DNA from: Aptenodytes patagonicus | Lineage: Eukaryota; Chordata; Aves; Sphenisciformes; Spheniscidae | DNA: 64,000 nucleotides | NCBI RefSeq assembly: GCF_965638725.1 | Contig: NC_134953.1 | Location: 10,253,001-10,317,000, forward strand | Direction of reading: 5' to 3' | Part shown: positions 52,601 to 61,200 of the stretch, one piece after another | Position numbering within the stretch: the first letter of the stretch is position 1 | Layout: every line of letters starts with the position of its first letter | Translations under genes and position numbers: made by a program | The notes under the pieces: generated by a model | What the model saw: only the letters and a program-made list of their open reading frames with translations | Told to the model about the DNA's origin: nothing | Databases searched by the model: none

Positions 52601-55600
52601 CAGTAGTTGAAGAAGCTGAAGTCTACTTCATTACAGCTTTACCAGACCTGAAGTTTTGCATATGTTAGATAGTTCTTATCCAAGTTATGGTTGTGTGTGT
52701 ATCCAAGAAGAGTGTGAAGTTAGAGGTATGTTTTGTGTTGTGTCTACATCAGGGATGTCCAAGAGGTAACATCTGCTACCTAACACAGCTTCAGAAATGT
52801 CAACAGCACATTAAGCAAATTTTAAAAGAGCATGAAAGCAAGACTCGTTACAAAAGCAGGTGCGCTTATGCCAGATTTCAAATCTCCTATGAACAGTCAG
52901 ATCAACTGGGTTTTATTCAAACATATAGACCATATAAAACCTCATTATATCTGACCATCTCCTAGTACAACACTGAACATCCTGAATGGCTGTCATATTT
53001 TCCAGAGGTGTTGTAGAAGGAAGTCTTGGGCAAGTTCTCCTCACTTAGAAGTATGGTAATTTAATAACATTTCTAAATAAATGCAAAATTCAAGCACGTT
53101 AAAAAAATCCTTTTCCCCTTTAAATTCATGTTCTCTAATTGGTATTGTATGGCAATGTCAAAAATTAATTTTCTAATTGAAGTCGCTATGATCCCAATGT
53201 TCAATACATTTAATAATTCACTAGATCTCAGGTGTAACGTAGAGGATGTCAATTCAAATGCTTGAATAAAGAACTTGACATATTACATAAAAAGCATTAT
53301 TACTCTAGATTTAGCTTGACAAGAGAATTAAGCCAACTGAAAACCTAAAGTCATATTATAAGTGTATGTTAATGATTCATTACTTTATTCACAAAGGTAT
53401 TTGTACAGATTTGAGACCTGTGATATAAGAACAACATTGTCCATATTTGTAACAAAAGGGAAATCTAGCTATCCTGTATGGTCACAGGTATCCTTTCACG
53501 TGATACATTTTTAAATACAAGAACAAACACTACTTCCTGGATTCCTGAATACACTGTAGATTTGCCCCACCAGTCACCACTATGAGCATTCAAGTGGAAA
53601 CCTCCATTCTCAGCAGAATACACTTCTGCAGAGCCATAATTTTCTTATTCTATTTCAAAAATACAGGCAAGGTCCACTGATTTAACGAACAGTTTTACTT
53701 ACGCAGTCTACCATACTTCAGTTACTGACAGCTGCAGCCTAAATAATTCTTCAAATATGATAAGCGTGAAACTGCGTGTTGTTCACCTGCTACTGCTGTC
53801 CAGTCAAACTATGTTGAGAAGAAGGGAACTGGTTTTTATTGCAGAAGCTAATTTATTAGAACAATTCTAATTCCCCTTTACTCACTCCAGAGGATAAAAA
53901 CCTAGAAGTATAAAATCCAAATCTAATTTAACTTTGTAAACTCTTACAACATTAAAGAGGAAAAATACCTGTAATTGTTAGTCTTGCCATAATCCCAAAC
54001 ACACGAGGTAAACCGTAATTACCTGTTAACTCAGATCTGATTCACATATTCATGAAGAAAATCTGTACGAGTCTTTCAGATGGTCACGTCAACATTTTGT
54101 AAAGCAGGTCCCTACAGTTAGGTATTTAGATGCATATTCAAGCACCTAAATGATTATTGAAAGGTACTTGAGCAGCTCTTAATTATTTCAGCTACAGATG
54201 TTAGGTACTCAACACTCCTTGAAGCCGTATCTTTTACTTAAGAACATATGAATCTATTGGTGCCAAAACATAAGCTTCTATTTGTTCAGAAAAAAACCCC
54301 CACAAATCGCCAACAACTCTGTTTCAATTTCATTGCAGCAAGGTGCAGAGGTAGGAGGATGGCTCAATCACAACAATGAGATAAAATTTACCATTACAAA
54401 AAAAATTTCAATTTCACTGATATAATCCAGTTACAATTTTTTAAAAAAAGAAAAAAAAAAAGGGAACACCACTTCAGCCAAGAAAAATATCTACCATTAA
54501 AGAGTCACCAAAAAACTGAGCTACCATCACATTTCAACAACCAAATTGGAAAAGAATTCTTTATACAAATGCTAAATTTTAAGGGCTGGTCTATGAAATT
54601 TAAATTTTCCTACATGCGTTGGATATAAATTGTACTGGGTTTATGACAGCTTTTAAGCCTGTAAAAAAATCTCAGATAGCAATCTTTTGTTCTGGGTTTT
54701 TACTTTAAAAACCTGTATATCAAGGAGATTTGGATTTCAACAAATTTTACATTATTTTATGTTAAATAAGTACTAATAACTACTGCTAAAATTAATTCAT
54801 ACTTGTTACTCTGAAATTTGGAAGAAAGGATATTTTAATACTTTTAATAGCAGATTAAATATAGTAAAATAGAGTTGACTCCCATTCAGATTTCACTTCA
54901 TGGATCCACTGCTAGAAATACAAAATCACCTCCTGATACAGAAGCTGCTGGACGCCAGCTAACAGCAAAGAGATTATTGTCTTCATCTTTTATCCAGAGG
55001 ACACAGATTGTAAGGGAAAAAACTAGAAGTGCACATGGACAGCTTCCCAGATCACGTACACACATACTTAGTCATCCACCAGCTACCATGTACCATCTGC
55101 TTTACAGAAAACATCTGACCTGCAGCCGCTTTGGTTCGGAGTTAAATTCACTGCAGGTCCAATACAGATTAGCAATCTACACAGAGTGCCAACGTGTTAA
55201 TAACTTTTTAAAAGCAACAAAGGACATGGCTGAAGAGGAATTCCCCACCTGCTGGGAAATGTACCGGCACATCAATCACTTAGACTTACAAGCCATAAAC
55301 ACCTGATTCTTTTTGCAACCTCTACTCTTCTGCACCCATTCAAAGCCTCTTTTGAAGAACACCATGCCCAGTCTGTCTGGAAGAATATACCCCAATATAG
55401 CAACTACATACCTGATATGCACCGGTAAAGCAATTAGAGGTGCAAAAAGGCACCTGAAAAAACTAGTTTGAGTGGAAGATCAGACCCTAAACCCTGAAGA
55501 AATTGCAATAAATAATACTTACAACAGAGAAAATCTAAAGCTTTCTGTGTCAAAACCTCAGCACAAGCAGTTGTGAATCGGAATTTGAAACTCCTAACCT

Positions 55601-58236
55601 GAAAGCAAAGTAAGACTTAAGGAAAACGGGTTTACCTGTTGTAAAGAACTATGGAAGACAACAGATAAACTAATCTGGCAGGGACATAATCAAAACCAAA
55701 ACAATCACAAGGTACAAAAAATCACAGCACTTTTCCACCATTCTGAATTTGTGTTAGTCTGGGATGACTTTGGCTCCCTGTAGTTCTGAATTCCAAAAGA
55801 CTTCTCTTAACCAAATAGGAATTGGTATCAATTTCTATGTATTGAGGAGCTGGAGGTTCAGCGTTACCCAAGTTGTTCTTATTTTTGTTTAAGAAAACAT
55901 ATAAGTATCTTTTTTCTAAGTGTTAGATTAAAGAATTACCAAAACAGAAACTCATTAATTTCTCCGTTATTAAAGTACTTTACAGAAGTATTTGAGAGTG
56001 TATTCACAGAAGAAGGGATTTGTCCACAATGCTCTGCTTCTGCATGTTTCCTTCAGAAATGGCAGAAAATACTCTGAAAAGCTAAACTACATCTGACTAC
56101 AGACCATAAAGTGGTCACAAGAAGAGACAAAAGATAAACTGAAAGTTTCATCTATCTCATGTTATTTCAGGAAAAATTAGGTGAAGGTGCTTTACAAATC
56201 TAAACCTGTCTGACTACTGCATGTACTTCTGGTACAAGAGAGGCTCTAGCCTTTTTGGACCCCTAAAGAAGAAAATTTTTCAAGCATTTCAGCCAGTTCC
56301 TCATGTTGAGCCAGTCCATTTCCTTCCCTTGATATCATCTCAACACTTCCACTATAAAAACAGATTATTACATTACTACCTCCAGGTCAATAAGGAAAAG
56401 TGCAGGTCCAGGATGGAAGTGCCAAAAAGTGAGCTACAGAACAGCACAGTCAGCTCAGTACTCCCAGTCACAAAATGAAAGACTTGATCTAGCGAAAATT
56501 TGATATGATACGGGAATAAATTAACTATGGATAATCTTCAGAAAATAAATCTTGGAATAGGACACTTCATAACAGTAAACATTAACTCACAAACTTTTCA
56601 GTCTTTTCAATTTGGTGCTGCATCTAGAGAGTACACTTGGCACTGGAATAACACAATCTCTTTGTAAAGATGGGGCAATTAAAGGAAATAAAAATTACAC
56701 ATATAACTGGCTGTAAAAATAAATATTTATCATATTCTGACAACAGAAGTTTTACTTAATCTTCACAGCCACGTTGAATTGCTGCCAGTTGTCTCCTCTG
56801 TTCTTTCCATTCTGCGTTTCTGAGCATATGCTATTTCCCCCATATTGAATAAAATTTTCAGCAGGCTACAAGTCTTGCAAACCAGTAATAGGACTGTTTT
56901 CTAGTGTTTGTGCAGGTACAGTTCCCTTCTTAAAGGAAAGGTTCAACTCCGGATTCCTTTAATGCAGAGATGCTATCCCTTATGCAACTTAAAAATTTAT
57001 GAAGAATTTATGGTTTTAACAAACTTAATCGATTCCATTTATCCTATTTATAGCAAAAACATAATCAATTCTCTTATTTTGTGGATGTCCAGTTCTGGAT
57101 AAAACTTTTGTAACTTACAAAAACTAAGTCCCATCTGATTGCAAATGCTCAGACAAGAAATACTATGCTTAAGTTCTCCATCCAGTTAAGCACTGGTGAC
57201 GCAATGAAGTGTAGCCCTCAAGGGAAGAAAAAATACCTATACACAGAAACTCAAATTGGATTAAATATATAAATGTTAAAATTCGATACAGACAAAAAGA
57301 ATCTGTTATTATTTGAAGCTCTGCAACTACCAGTTACAGATAATTGAAAGGACTCTGGGCACCGAAGAACTCACACAGAGAAATTACACAATAGAAGACT
57401 CAGCCCCTAACACCAATAAATGTGTTTGCAAAAGAATTTAAATGTCATTTCTGGAACAGTATGGAAAGAGGGAGAGGGCAGGAAACAACAGAAAATAAAC
57501 AGACCAGCTCCATCCTGACTGGCATATGATGAGTTAGAGCCAATAATATAAAGGTATTTGTCAAAGGTATTTAAACTAGACGGTAACCAGAAGGATACAA
57601 TAATTAACTTCATGTTAAGGTAGAACTTTGAGGTGTTGAGCCCTTGCTACTGCTTTCCAACTGCAGAGAGTCTGCAAGTATTCAACATCACAGGAAAAAA
57701 TTACATCTTCAGAATTGATAATTCCAGAATATTAATTCCAGTAAATATACTTTCAATCATGCATACGCAGAAAGCTTAGTTTTACTTTATAAAGTGTAAT
57801 CAGTTACTTTAGAAGCATGTATCTGTTGCAAGCATCTGCCTTAAATGGCACATAGATGAAAACTCTACTGTAAACTGAAAAGCCAATGGTAGTAGACAAC
57901 CTTGCAGGGTGTTTCAGGCAACAATACGAAATAAACTCAGTTGCTAGCAGCAGCAAACTTTCAGGTCTTCTAATTCAAAAATCAAGTTTCAAGGGTTCGT
58001 GGGGTTTTTTAAGTGACTAAAAGCACTTTCAATTGCTTACCTTTAAATTTGATGTCAAGACCACTAAATTCCAATTCAACTCCTTGAAGTGCTTCTCCTA
58101 GGGTTTCATGGTAATGGCTGATGCTTTTTTTTGATCCCACACAGAAAGGAAGAGAGAAGTATTTGTATGTTTCTTGGCGATTGTGGTAGGGTCCTACTGT
58201 ATTCATCCATAAAACAACTTCCTCTTTATCTTGGTA
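19537..58236 (-). CDS. TM9SF3: TM9SF3, transmembrane 9 superfamily member 3 (exons 2-15 of 15)
   Basis: TM9SF3 is a nine-pass membrane protein of the TM9SF (nonaspanin) family found in Golgi and endosomal membranes. Family members are linked to sorting of other membrane proteins. Fourteen minus-strand exons join in frame with consensus splice sites (all GT-AG) and encode 555 residues plus stop. About 34 residues from exon 1 would give 589, the family length. Order: lumenal N-terminal domain (exons 2-5, with an N-L-T glycosylation site near residue 174), first transmembrane helix in exon 6, an acidic cytosolic loop ([20 protein letters not shown]), then eight further helices through exons 7-15. 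The protein ends in KID, a KXD-type COPI/Golgi-retention motif. Exon 1 with ATG and signal peptide lies beyond 64000. The coordinates span introns; exon entries give coding parts, and residue numbers assume 34 residues in exon 1. Confidence 0.97.
19605..24047 (-). other. TM9SF3: TM9SF3 intron 14
   Basis: GT-AG intron of 4443 bp. It is AT-rich and holds no recognised gene or repeat family. Directly after exon 14 the exon frame stays open for 47 codons into the intron, and an AATAAA follows 32 bp after the stop; see the separate entry at 23865. Confidence 0.9.
23865..23870 (-). terminator. TM9SF3: Candidate intronic poly(A) signal in TM9SF3 intron 14
   Basis: A minus-strand AATAAA lies 32 bp past the stop codon (23904-23902) that closes the read-through frame of exon 14. 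A U-rich stretch (TTTTGTTTTAGAGTTTTT) follows about 25-40 bp downstream. This arrangement would allow a shortened transcript with a different C-terminus. No direct evidence of use. Confidence 0.3.
24048..24124 (-). CDS. TM9SF3: TM9SF3 exon 14
   Basis: Residues 543-567 plus split 568: [20 protein letters not shown] then LGIMC. It encodes the bulk of the last transmembrane helix. Acceptor CTTTTTCAG|G, donor TGTG|GTAAGT. Confidence 0.97.
24234..24317 (-). CDS. TM9SF3: TM9SF3 exon 13
   Basis: Residues 515-541 with split codons at both ends: [20 protein letters not shown] then YYYFFKT. It encodes the eighth helix, which is rich in tyrosine and phenylalanine. The intron to exon 14 is only 109 bp. 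Confidence 0.97.
24318..24746 (-). other. TM9SF3: TM9SF3 intron 12
   Basis: GT-AG intron of 429 bp. It contains a short CATA/CACG-type alternating stretch near 24.55 kb. Nothing else recognised. Confidence 0.9.
24747..24893 (-). CDS. TM9SF3: TM9SF3 exon 12
   Basis: Residues 466-513 with split codons at both ends, starting [20 protein letters not shown] and ending [10 protein letters not shown]. It encodes most of the sixth and all of the seventh helix. The intron to exon 11 is only 94 bp, the shortest in the gene. Confidence 0.97.
24988..25056 (-). CDS. TM9SF3: TM9SF3 exon 11
   Basis: Residues 443-464 with split codons at both ends: [20 protein letters not shown] then IE, with Met465 split (AT|G). 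Acceptor TTATCTTTCAG|G, donor GAAAT|GTGAGC. It carries the conserved [12 protein letters not shown] segment of the TM9 family. Confidence 0.97.
25057..26647 (-). other. TM9SF3: TM9SF3 intron 10
   Basis: GT-AG intron of 1591 bp. AT-rich; no recognised repeat or gene. Confidence 0.9.
26648..26787 (-). CDS. TM9SF3: TM9SF3 exon 10
   Basis: Residues 396-441 plus split Trp442, starting [20 protein letters not shown] (fifth helix) and ending in the loop [16 protein letters not shown], whose PRPIPEKKW stretch is typical of TM9 proteins. Acceptor TTGCTTACAG|G, donor AAATG|GTAAAG. Confidence 0.97.
26788..35414 (-). other. TM9SF3: TM9SF3 intron 9 (largest intron wholly inside the window)
   Basis: GT-AG intron of 8627 bp. 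It is mostly AT-rich and unremarkable. The stretch at about 28.65-30.6 kb is somewhat richer in GC and in overlapping short open frames on both strands, and may hold an old, unrecognised insertion. I could not assign any repeat family. Confidence 0.85.
35415..35545 (-). CDS. TM9SF3: TM9SF3 exon 9
   Basis: Residues 353-395, beginning [20 protein letters not shown] and ending [10 protein letters not shown]. It encodes the fourth helix and the start of the fifth. Donor ACCATG|GTGAGT. Confidence 0.97.
35546..37477 (-). other. TM9SF3: TM9SF3 intron 8
   Basis: GT-AG intron of 1932 bp. No recognised repeat family or gene. Confidence 0.9.
37478..37572 (-). CDS. TM9SF3: TM9SF3 exon 8
   Basis: Residues 321-351 with split codons at both ends, beginning [20 protein letters not shown] and ending in SLYARQG. 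It encodes the third helix and the conserved [17 protein letters not shown] loop of the family. Confidence 0.97.
37688..37732. repeat. 18-bp AT-rich tandem repeat (2.5 copies)
   Basis: Units GTAAAAATCTGTAAAATT (37688-37705), GTAAAAATCTGTAAATT (37706-37722) and a partial GTAAAATCTG (37723-37732) lie within TM9SF3 intron 7. Confidence 0.9.
38608..38625. repeat. A18 homopolymer
   Basis: Eighteen A on the plus strand within TM9SF3 intron 7. No recognisable retroposon body lies upstream of it. Confidence 0.85.
40304..40470 (-). CDS. TM9SF3: TM9SF3 exon 7
   Basis: Residues 265-319 plus split Glu320. It starts with the acidic cytosolic loop [20 protein letters not shown], whose [17 protein letters not shown] segment is diagnostic of TM9 proteins, then the second helix ([16 protein letters not shown]). 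Donor ACAGA|GTAAGT. Confidence 0.97.
40471..40999 (-). other. TM9SF3: TM9SF3 intron 6
   Basis: GT-AG intron of 529 bp; nothing recognised. Confidence 0.9.
41000..41131 (-). CDS. TM9SF3: TM9SF3 exon 6
   Basis: Residues 221-264, 44 whole codons: [20 protein letters not shown] (first transmembrane helix after the lumenal domain) through [19 protein letters not shown], the start of the charged cytosolic loop. Acceptor TTTTTGTAG|A, donor GATATG|GTAAGA. Confidence 0.97.
41132..42090 (-). other. TM9SF3: TM9SF3 intron 5
   Basis: GT-AG intron of 959 bp; nothing recognised. Confidence 0.9.
42091..42168 (-). CDS. TM9SF3: TM9SF3 exon 5
   Basis: Residues 195-220, 26 whole codons: [20 protein letters not shown] then SFFQHR. 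This is the end of the lumenal domain. WKKSD followed by [10 protein letters not shown] matches TM9SF3 rather than TM9SF1, 2 or 4. Confidence 0.97.
42169..44959 (-). other. TM9SF3: TM9SF3 intron 4
   Basis: GT-AG intron of 2791 bp. The 108-codon plus-strand frame near 42.78-43.10 kb and its opposite-strand shadow match no family I know. No repeat recognised. Confidence 0.9.
44960..45120 (-). CDS. TM9SF3: TM9SF3 exon 4
   Basis: Residues 142-194 with the first Gly split, beginning [20 protein letters not shown] and ending [13 protein letters not shown]. Lumenal domain. Asn174 in DVNLTSEG is a possible N-glycosylation site. Acceptor CCTATGCAG|G, donor TATTCA|GTAAGT. Confidence 0.97.
45121..49648 (-). 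other. TM9SF3: TM9SF3 intron 3
   Basis: GT-AG intron of 4528 bp. AT-rich. It carries a 16-bp G homopolymer at 45856-45871 and otherwise shows only short unrecognised frames. Confidence 0.9.
45856..45871. repeat. G16 homopolymer
   Basis: Sixteen consecutive G on the plus strand (C16 in the TM9SF3 pre-mRNA). A second G-rich patch lies at about 46.0 kb. Lengths of such tracts are often misread in sequencing. Confidence 0.85.
49649..49771 (-). CDS. TM9SF3: TM9SF3 exon 3
   Basis: Residues 101-140 with split codons at both ends: [20 protein letters not shown] then [20 protein letters not shown]. Lumenal domain. YCEIDLDK and the [16 protein letters not shown] segment are TM9SF3 signatures. From memory the human protein reads PAT where this one reads QTT, and EK where this one reads GR. 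Acceptor TTTTTTGCAG|AC, donor TGGG|GTGAGT. Confidence 0.97.
51934..51959. repeat. 26-bp inverted repeat
   Basis: Perfect 12-bp arms, TGGTATTAGATT and AATCTAATACCA, are separated by GT. It lies 37 bp left of a T17 tract. It could form a small hairpin; no partner copy was noticed elsewhere in the window. Confidence 0.9.
51997..52116. repeat. Facing T17 and A-rich tracts
   Basis: A T17 run at 51997-52013 and an A-rich run at 52081-52116 lie about 70 bp apart in inverted orientation, so the RNA of either strand could fold into an A-U stem. Each alone is an ordinary simple repeat. Confidence 0.7.
54875..55306 (+). other. Unrecognised 143-codon open frame, antisense in TM9SF3 intron 2
   Basis: An ATG-to-stop frame lies opposite to TM9SF3. 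The C-terminal part ([20 protein letters not shown]) has a natural-looking composition, while the N-terminal part is rich in Ser, Thr and Arg. I do not recognise a family and see no promoter, splice sites or poly(A) arrangement. It may be a chance frame, or a fragment of an old mobile element on either strand. I do not call it a gene. Confidence 0.15.
58041..58236 (-). CDS. TM9SF3: TM9SF3 exon 2
   Basis: Residues 35-99 plus split Asp100, beginning [20 protein letters not shown] and continuing through [20 protein letters not shown] to LDIKFK. This is the start of the lumenal domain. VxLWMNxVGPYxNxQETYxYxxLPFC is the conserved N-terminal block of the TM9 family. Acceptor CTTTCAG|TAC, donor AAAG|GTAAGC. 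The start codon is not in this exon; Met44 is internal. Confidence 0.97.
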
Positions 58237-61200
58237 CTGAAAGATAAAGTTATTGAGTTAGATGAGAAGCCCAGAAGAATAAAAATATTCAAGAAACTCT
58301 CATTCATATTAACTAGCAAGGCAGGATTGTTCAATCACAGGCAACAGTTACATTTAAAGACAGCCGGGTATTTTTGTCTTTTGGGTGGCAGGGATTCTAG
58401 GACAAGATTTTCAGCCTGCTTTCCTACAAAAAAAAGGCTTAGTTGATCATACAGTTTCTTAGAGCCTATCACTGAAGTATCAGAAGAGGGGGATTCATAC
58501 AAATTTAATGGAGATGCAGAGAGCAGAAGTGGAGAAAAGCAGAAGTCTCAAAAATAAATAAGCTTTTACAGATTTTGTGGAAACACACATCAGTTAAAAG
58601 CAAAACTCTACTTGTCTCCACTGAGAGAAAGGAAATATCAGACTAACATCTTGTTAAACAACACCTTAGCAAATAAATCAGGCAATCTACCCACAGTGAC
58701 AGGTATACTGTTTTTTCCTAAGATGCAGCTCCTTTTCATTTTTGTAATGGTATAAATTACATTAAAAATTCCCAGAAGAGTGCAATGCCTCACAGGAAGC
58801 TCTACAATTAAACTGTGGCATACCTACAGTAGCCGTGAGGCAAAAAAGTCAGACAGAAGGACTGTATTTTGATGCATTTCCAACATTCTCACAGTGAAAA
58901 AACAGAACAGCAAGGAGTCTGGTGGCTGCCATGAAATTCTTTGTGGGAACATCCACCCTTCACTTTCCACAGCTACTGTTAGCCAGTAAAACTTATTCCT
59001 TGGCTAGGAGGCAGTAATTTTTTTCAAGCCCTTTTAACTTTTCAAAAATAAAAGTCCTTAAAGCCATTCATCTATCAGTATTCAAACACTGCATGAATTC
59101 AGGAGAATTAAGTGATTTGAAATCATTACTTGCACTATATCTGAATGCATCTGGATGAGGTATCAGGTTTGCTGGTTGCTACTACAAAGCCTCTCACCCA
59201 ATGCAACTCCTTCACCTACTACAATTTCAACATATTAGGAGGTACAGTGATCTAACTTTTAAAGCAGGAAAAAAACCCCTATTTATAACTGTACACACCT
59301 GCAAGCACAATCACCGTATAGATCCTGATTTTTTTTTTAAAGTACAGAAGAATAAAGTACTATTTTAAGACCAATATGCAAACACGGAACACACTGGAGA
59401 GGAAAAGAAAGTCAAATGTTAATTAGCTGTAACTATTTCATAAAGCACAACTGAAATACTGAATACAGTTCTGCATCTCCCTTTTTAAGAAGTGAACAAA
59501 GGTTCTTCAACTCCATTTATCCTGAATAACCACAGTCATACCGACAGGCTAACTCAGAAATAATTAGCTACTTGTAGAATGCAATAAATTCTTCAGATGA
59601 GGCATTTAAAAGTTAAACTCAAGGATTTAAACAAACATGCTTTGGAAACTAATTTAATCCCTCTATACTAACATGTCATCTCAATTACAAGCCTCATCTT
59701 TTTTGTTTACAAAGATGCACAAGGGTCATTCCAGTCTCTTATGCGAGCAATCTCCAACAAGAAACTTTAAATACCTTACTAATTTCATTCTGAGCTGCAG
59801 CAGAGACCAAACACTTAACCAATTTCACAGACCTGCCCATTTGCAGAGCACAGACTTCAGAACAATTCTGACAGGTAAAGAATGTCAATGACTTAGCAAA
59901 GAAAGAGCAAACACAGCAAGAGAAAGTAGACATTCCTCCTCTCTGCCAGCAACCAGAAAGGTTATACCAAGTGCAGCACAGTTGGACAACTTCAAAGAAA
60001 GTTGGGAAAGAAGGAAGAAAGAAAGAAAAATCACAGTTCCAGCCCCCTCAGCAGCAGAAGCAGATAGTGGAGAATCTGCACTACGATGCCACCTCTAGCT
60101 CTTGCCAATGTAGCAAGGGACAAGTTGCTCCATATCTCTTTCTAGCCTGTTATGCCTAGCACGTCTTCTGTTTCTTCCTCTAACAGCTGCAGAACATAAT
60201 TTTCAGCCCTTTCTCAAAATGGTCCTAACTTGTCAAAAGCCCAGTTTAGCATTATTCCTTGTCATGCAACAGCTTACATGTGAACCGAGCTATGTCCCTG
60301 TACAACCTTCAGTAACAGAATATGACAACATCCTTAGGTCTGTGAATTCATTTTTGACAGTACCTGAACAAAGAAAGCATTGACCACTGCTTTACTTAGC
60401 TGCTTCTTTCTGACCTGCTTCATACTGAGTTGGGACCTCTGCATTTTTGGAACTATACCAGATCACCTTCAAGTGACAGAAACCAACTTCTCAAGAACAT
60501 ATCATTCAAAATCTTGTTACATTTTCTGATCTAATAAAGTAACTACACTGTAATTACAACATCTACTATAACAAATTTGGTTTTGCTTGTCTCTTATCCA
60601 CATGATGCTCAGCCCTCCTTCAGGGCCTACAAGGTTTTCCCACACTGACTCCAAGATGCCATCAGTCTGCTCTGGAGAGAAAAGGGACCAAACCAAACAT
60701 AAGCAAAGAATTCAGTCTACCCTTATTACTTCCTCCTTTCTCACAACCATCCCAGAACAGCACAAGAGAAAGCTTGTTCAGGACTGCTACATAAATGAAC
60801 ACAGCACCTCAGCCATCCCGGTCTACACCTCACTCACAATCAGCAAGTCCCTAGTTACAGCAATTTGCAGTCCATCAGTACCCTCCCAAATTAAGAGGGC
60901 TGTAGTAAGAAACCTAGCCTAAGCAACTTCAGCCTGAATTTGGGGGTGGGGGTGGTGTCTAACAGAAACTCAAACAGATCTTCTTCTCCCTACATTTGTT
61001 GGGTTTTGCTCATTCTCAATTATAAAGATGAGCTTTCACGTTTAAATACGTTTCCCTGTCATGACATATCTCATCCTTATAATCTTGCCCTAGTGGTAGG
61101 GTAATTTGGTGGCCAGAGCTCAGTGCTATCAAAGAGTTCAAGCTTGTGGTGGTTTGGGCTTTTGGTAGGGTTTGTTTTTTTTTTTTTTCATTACTGCCTT

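Larger units (their letters stand above)
49772..58040 (-). other. TM9SF3: TM9SF3 intron 2
   Basis: GT-AG intron of 8269 bp. AT-rich. It contains a 26-bp inverted repeat at 51934-51959, a T17 tract and an A-rich tract flanking about 70 bp at 51997-52116, and an unexplained 143-codon antisense frame at 54875-55306. No recognised transposon. Confidence 0.9.
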
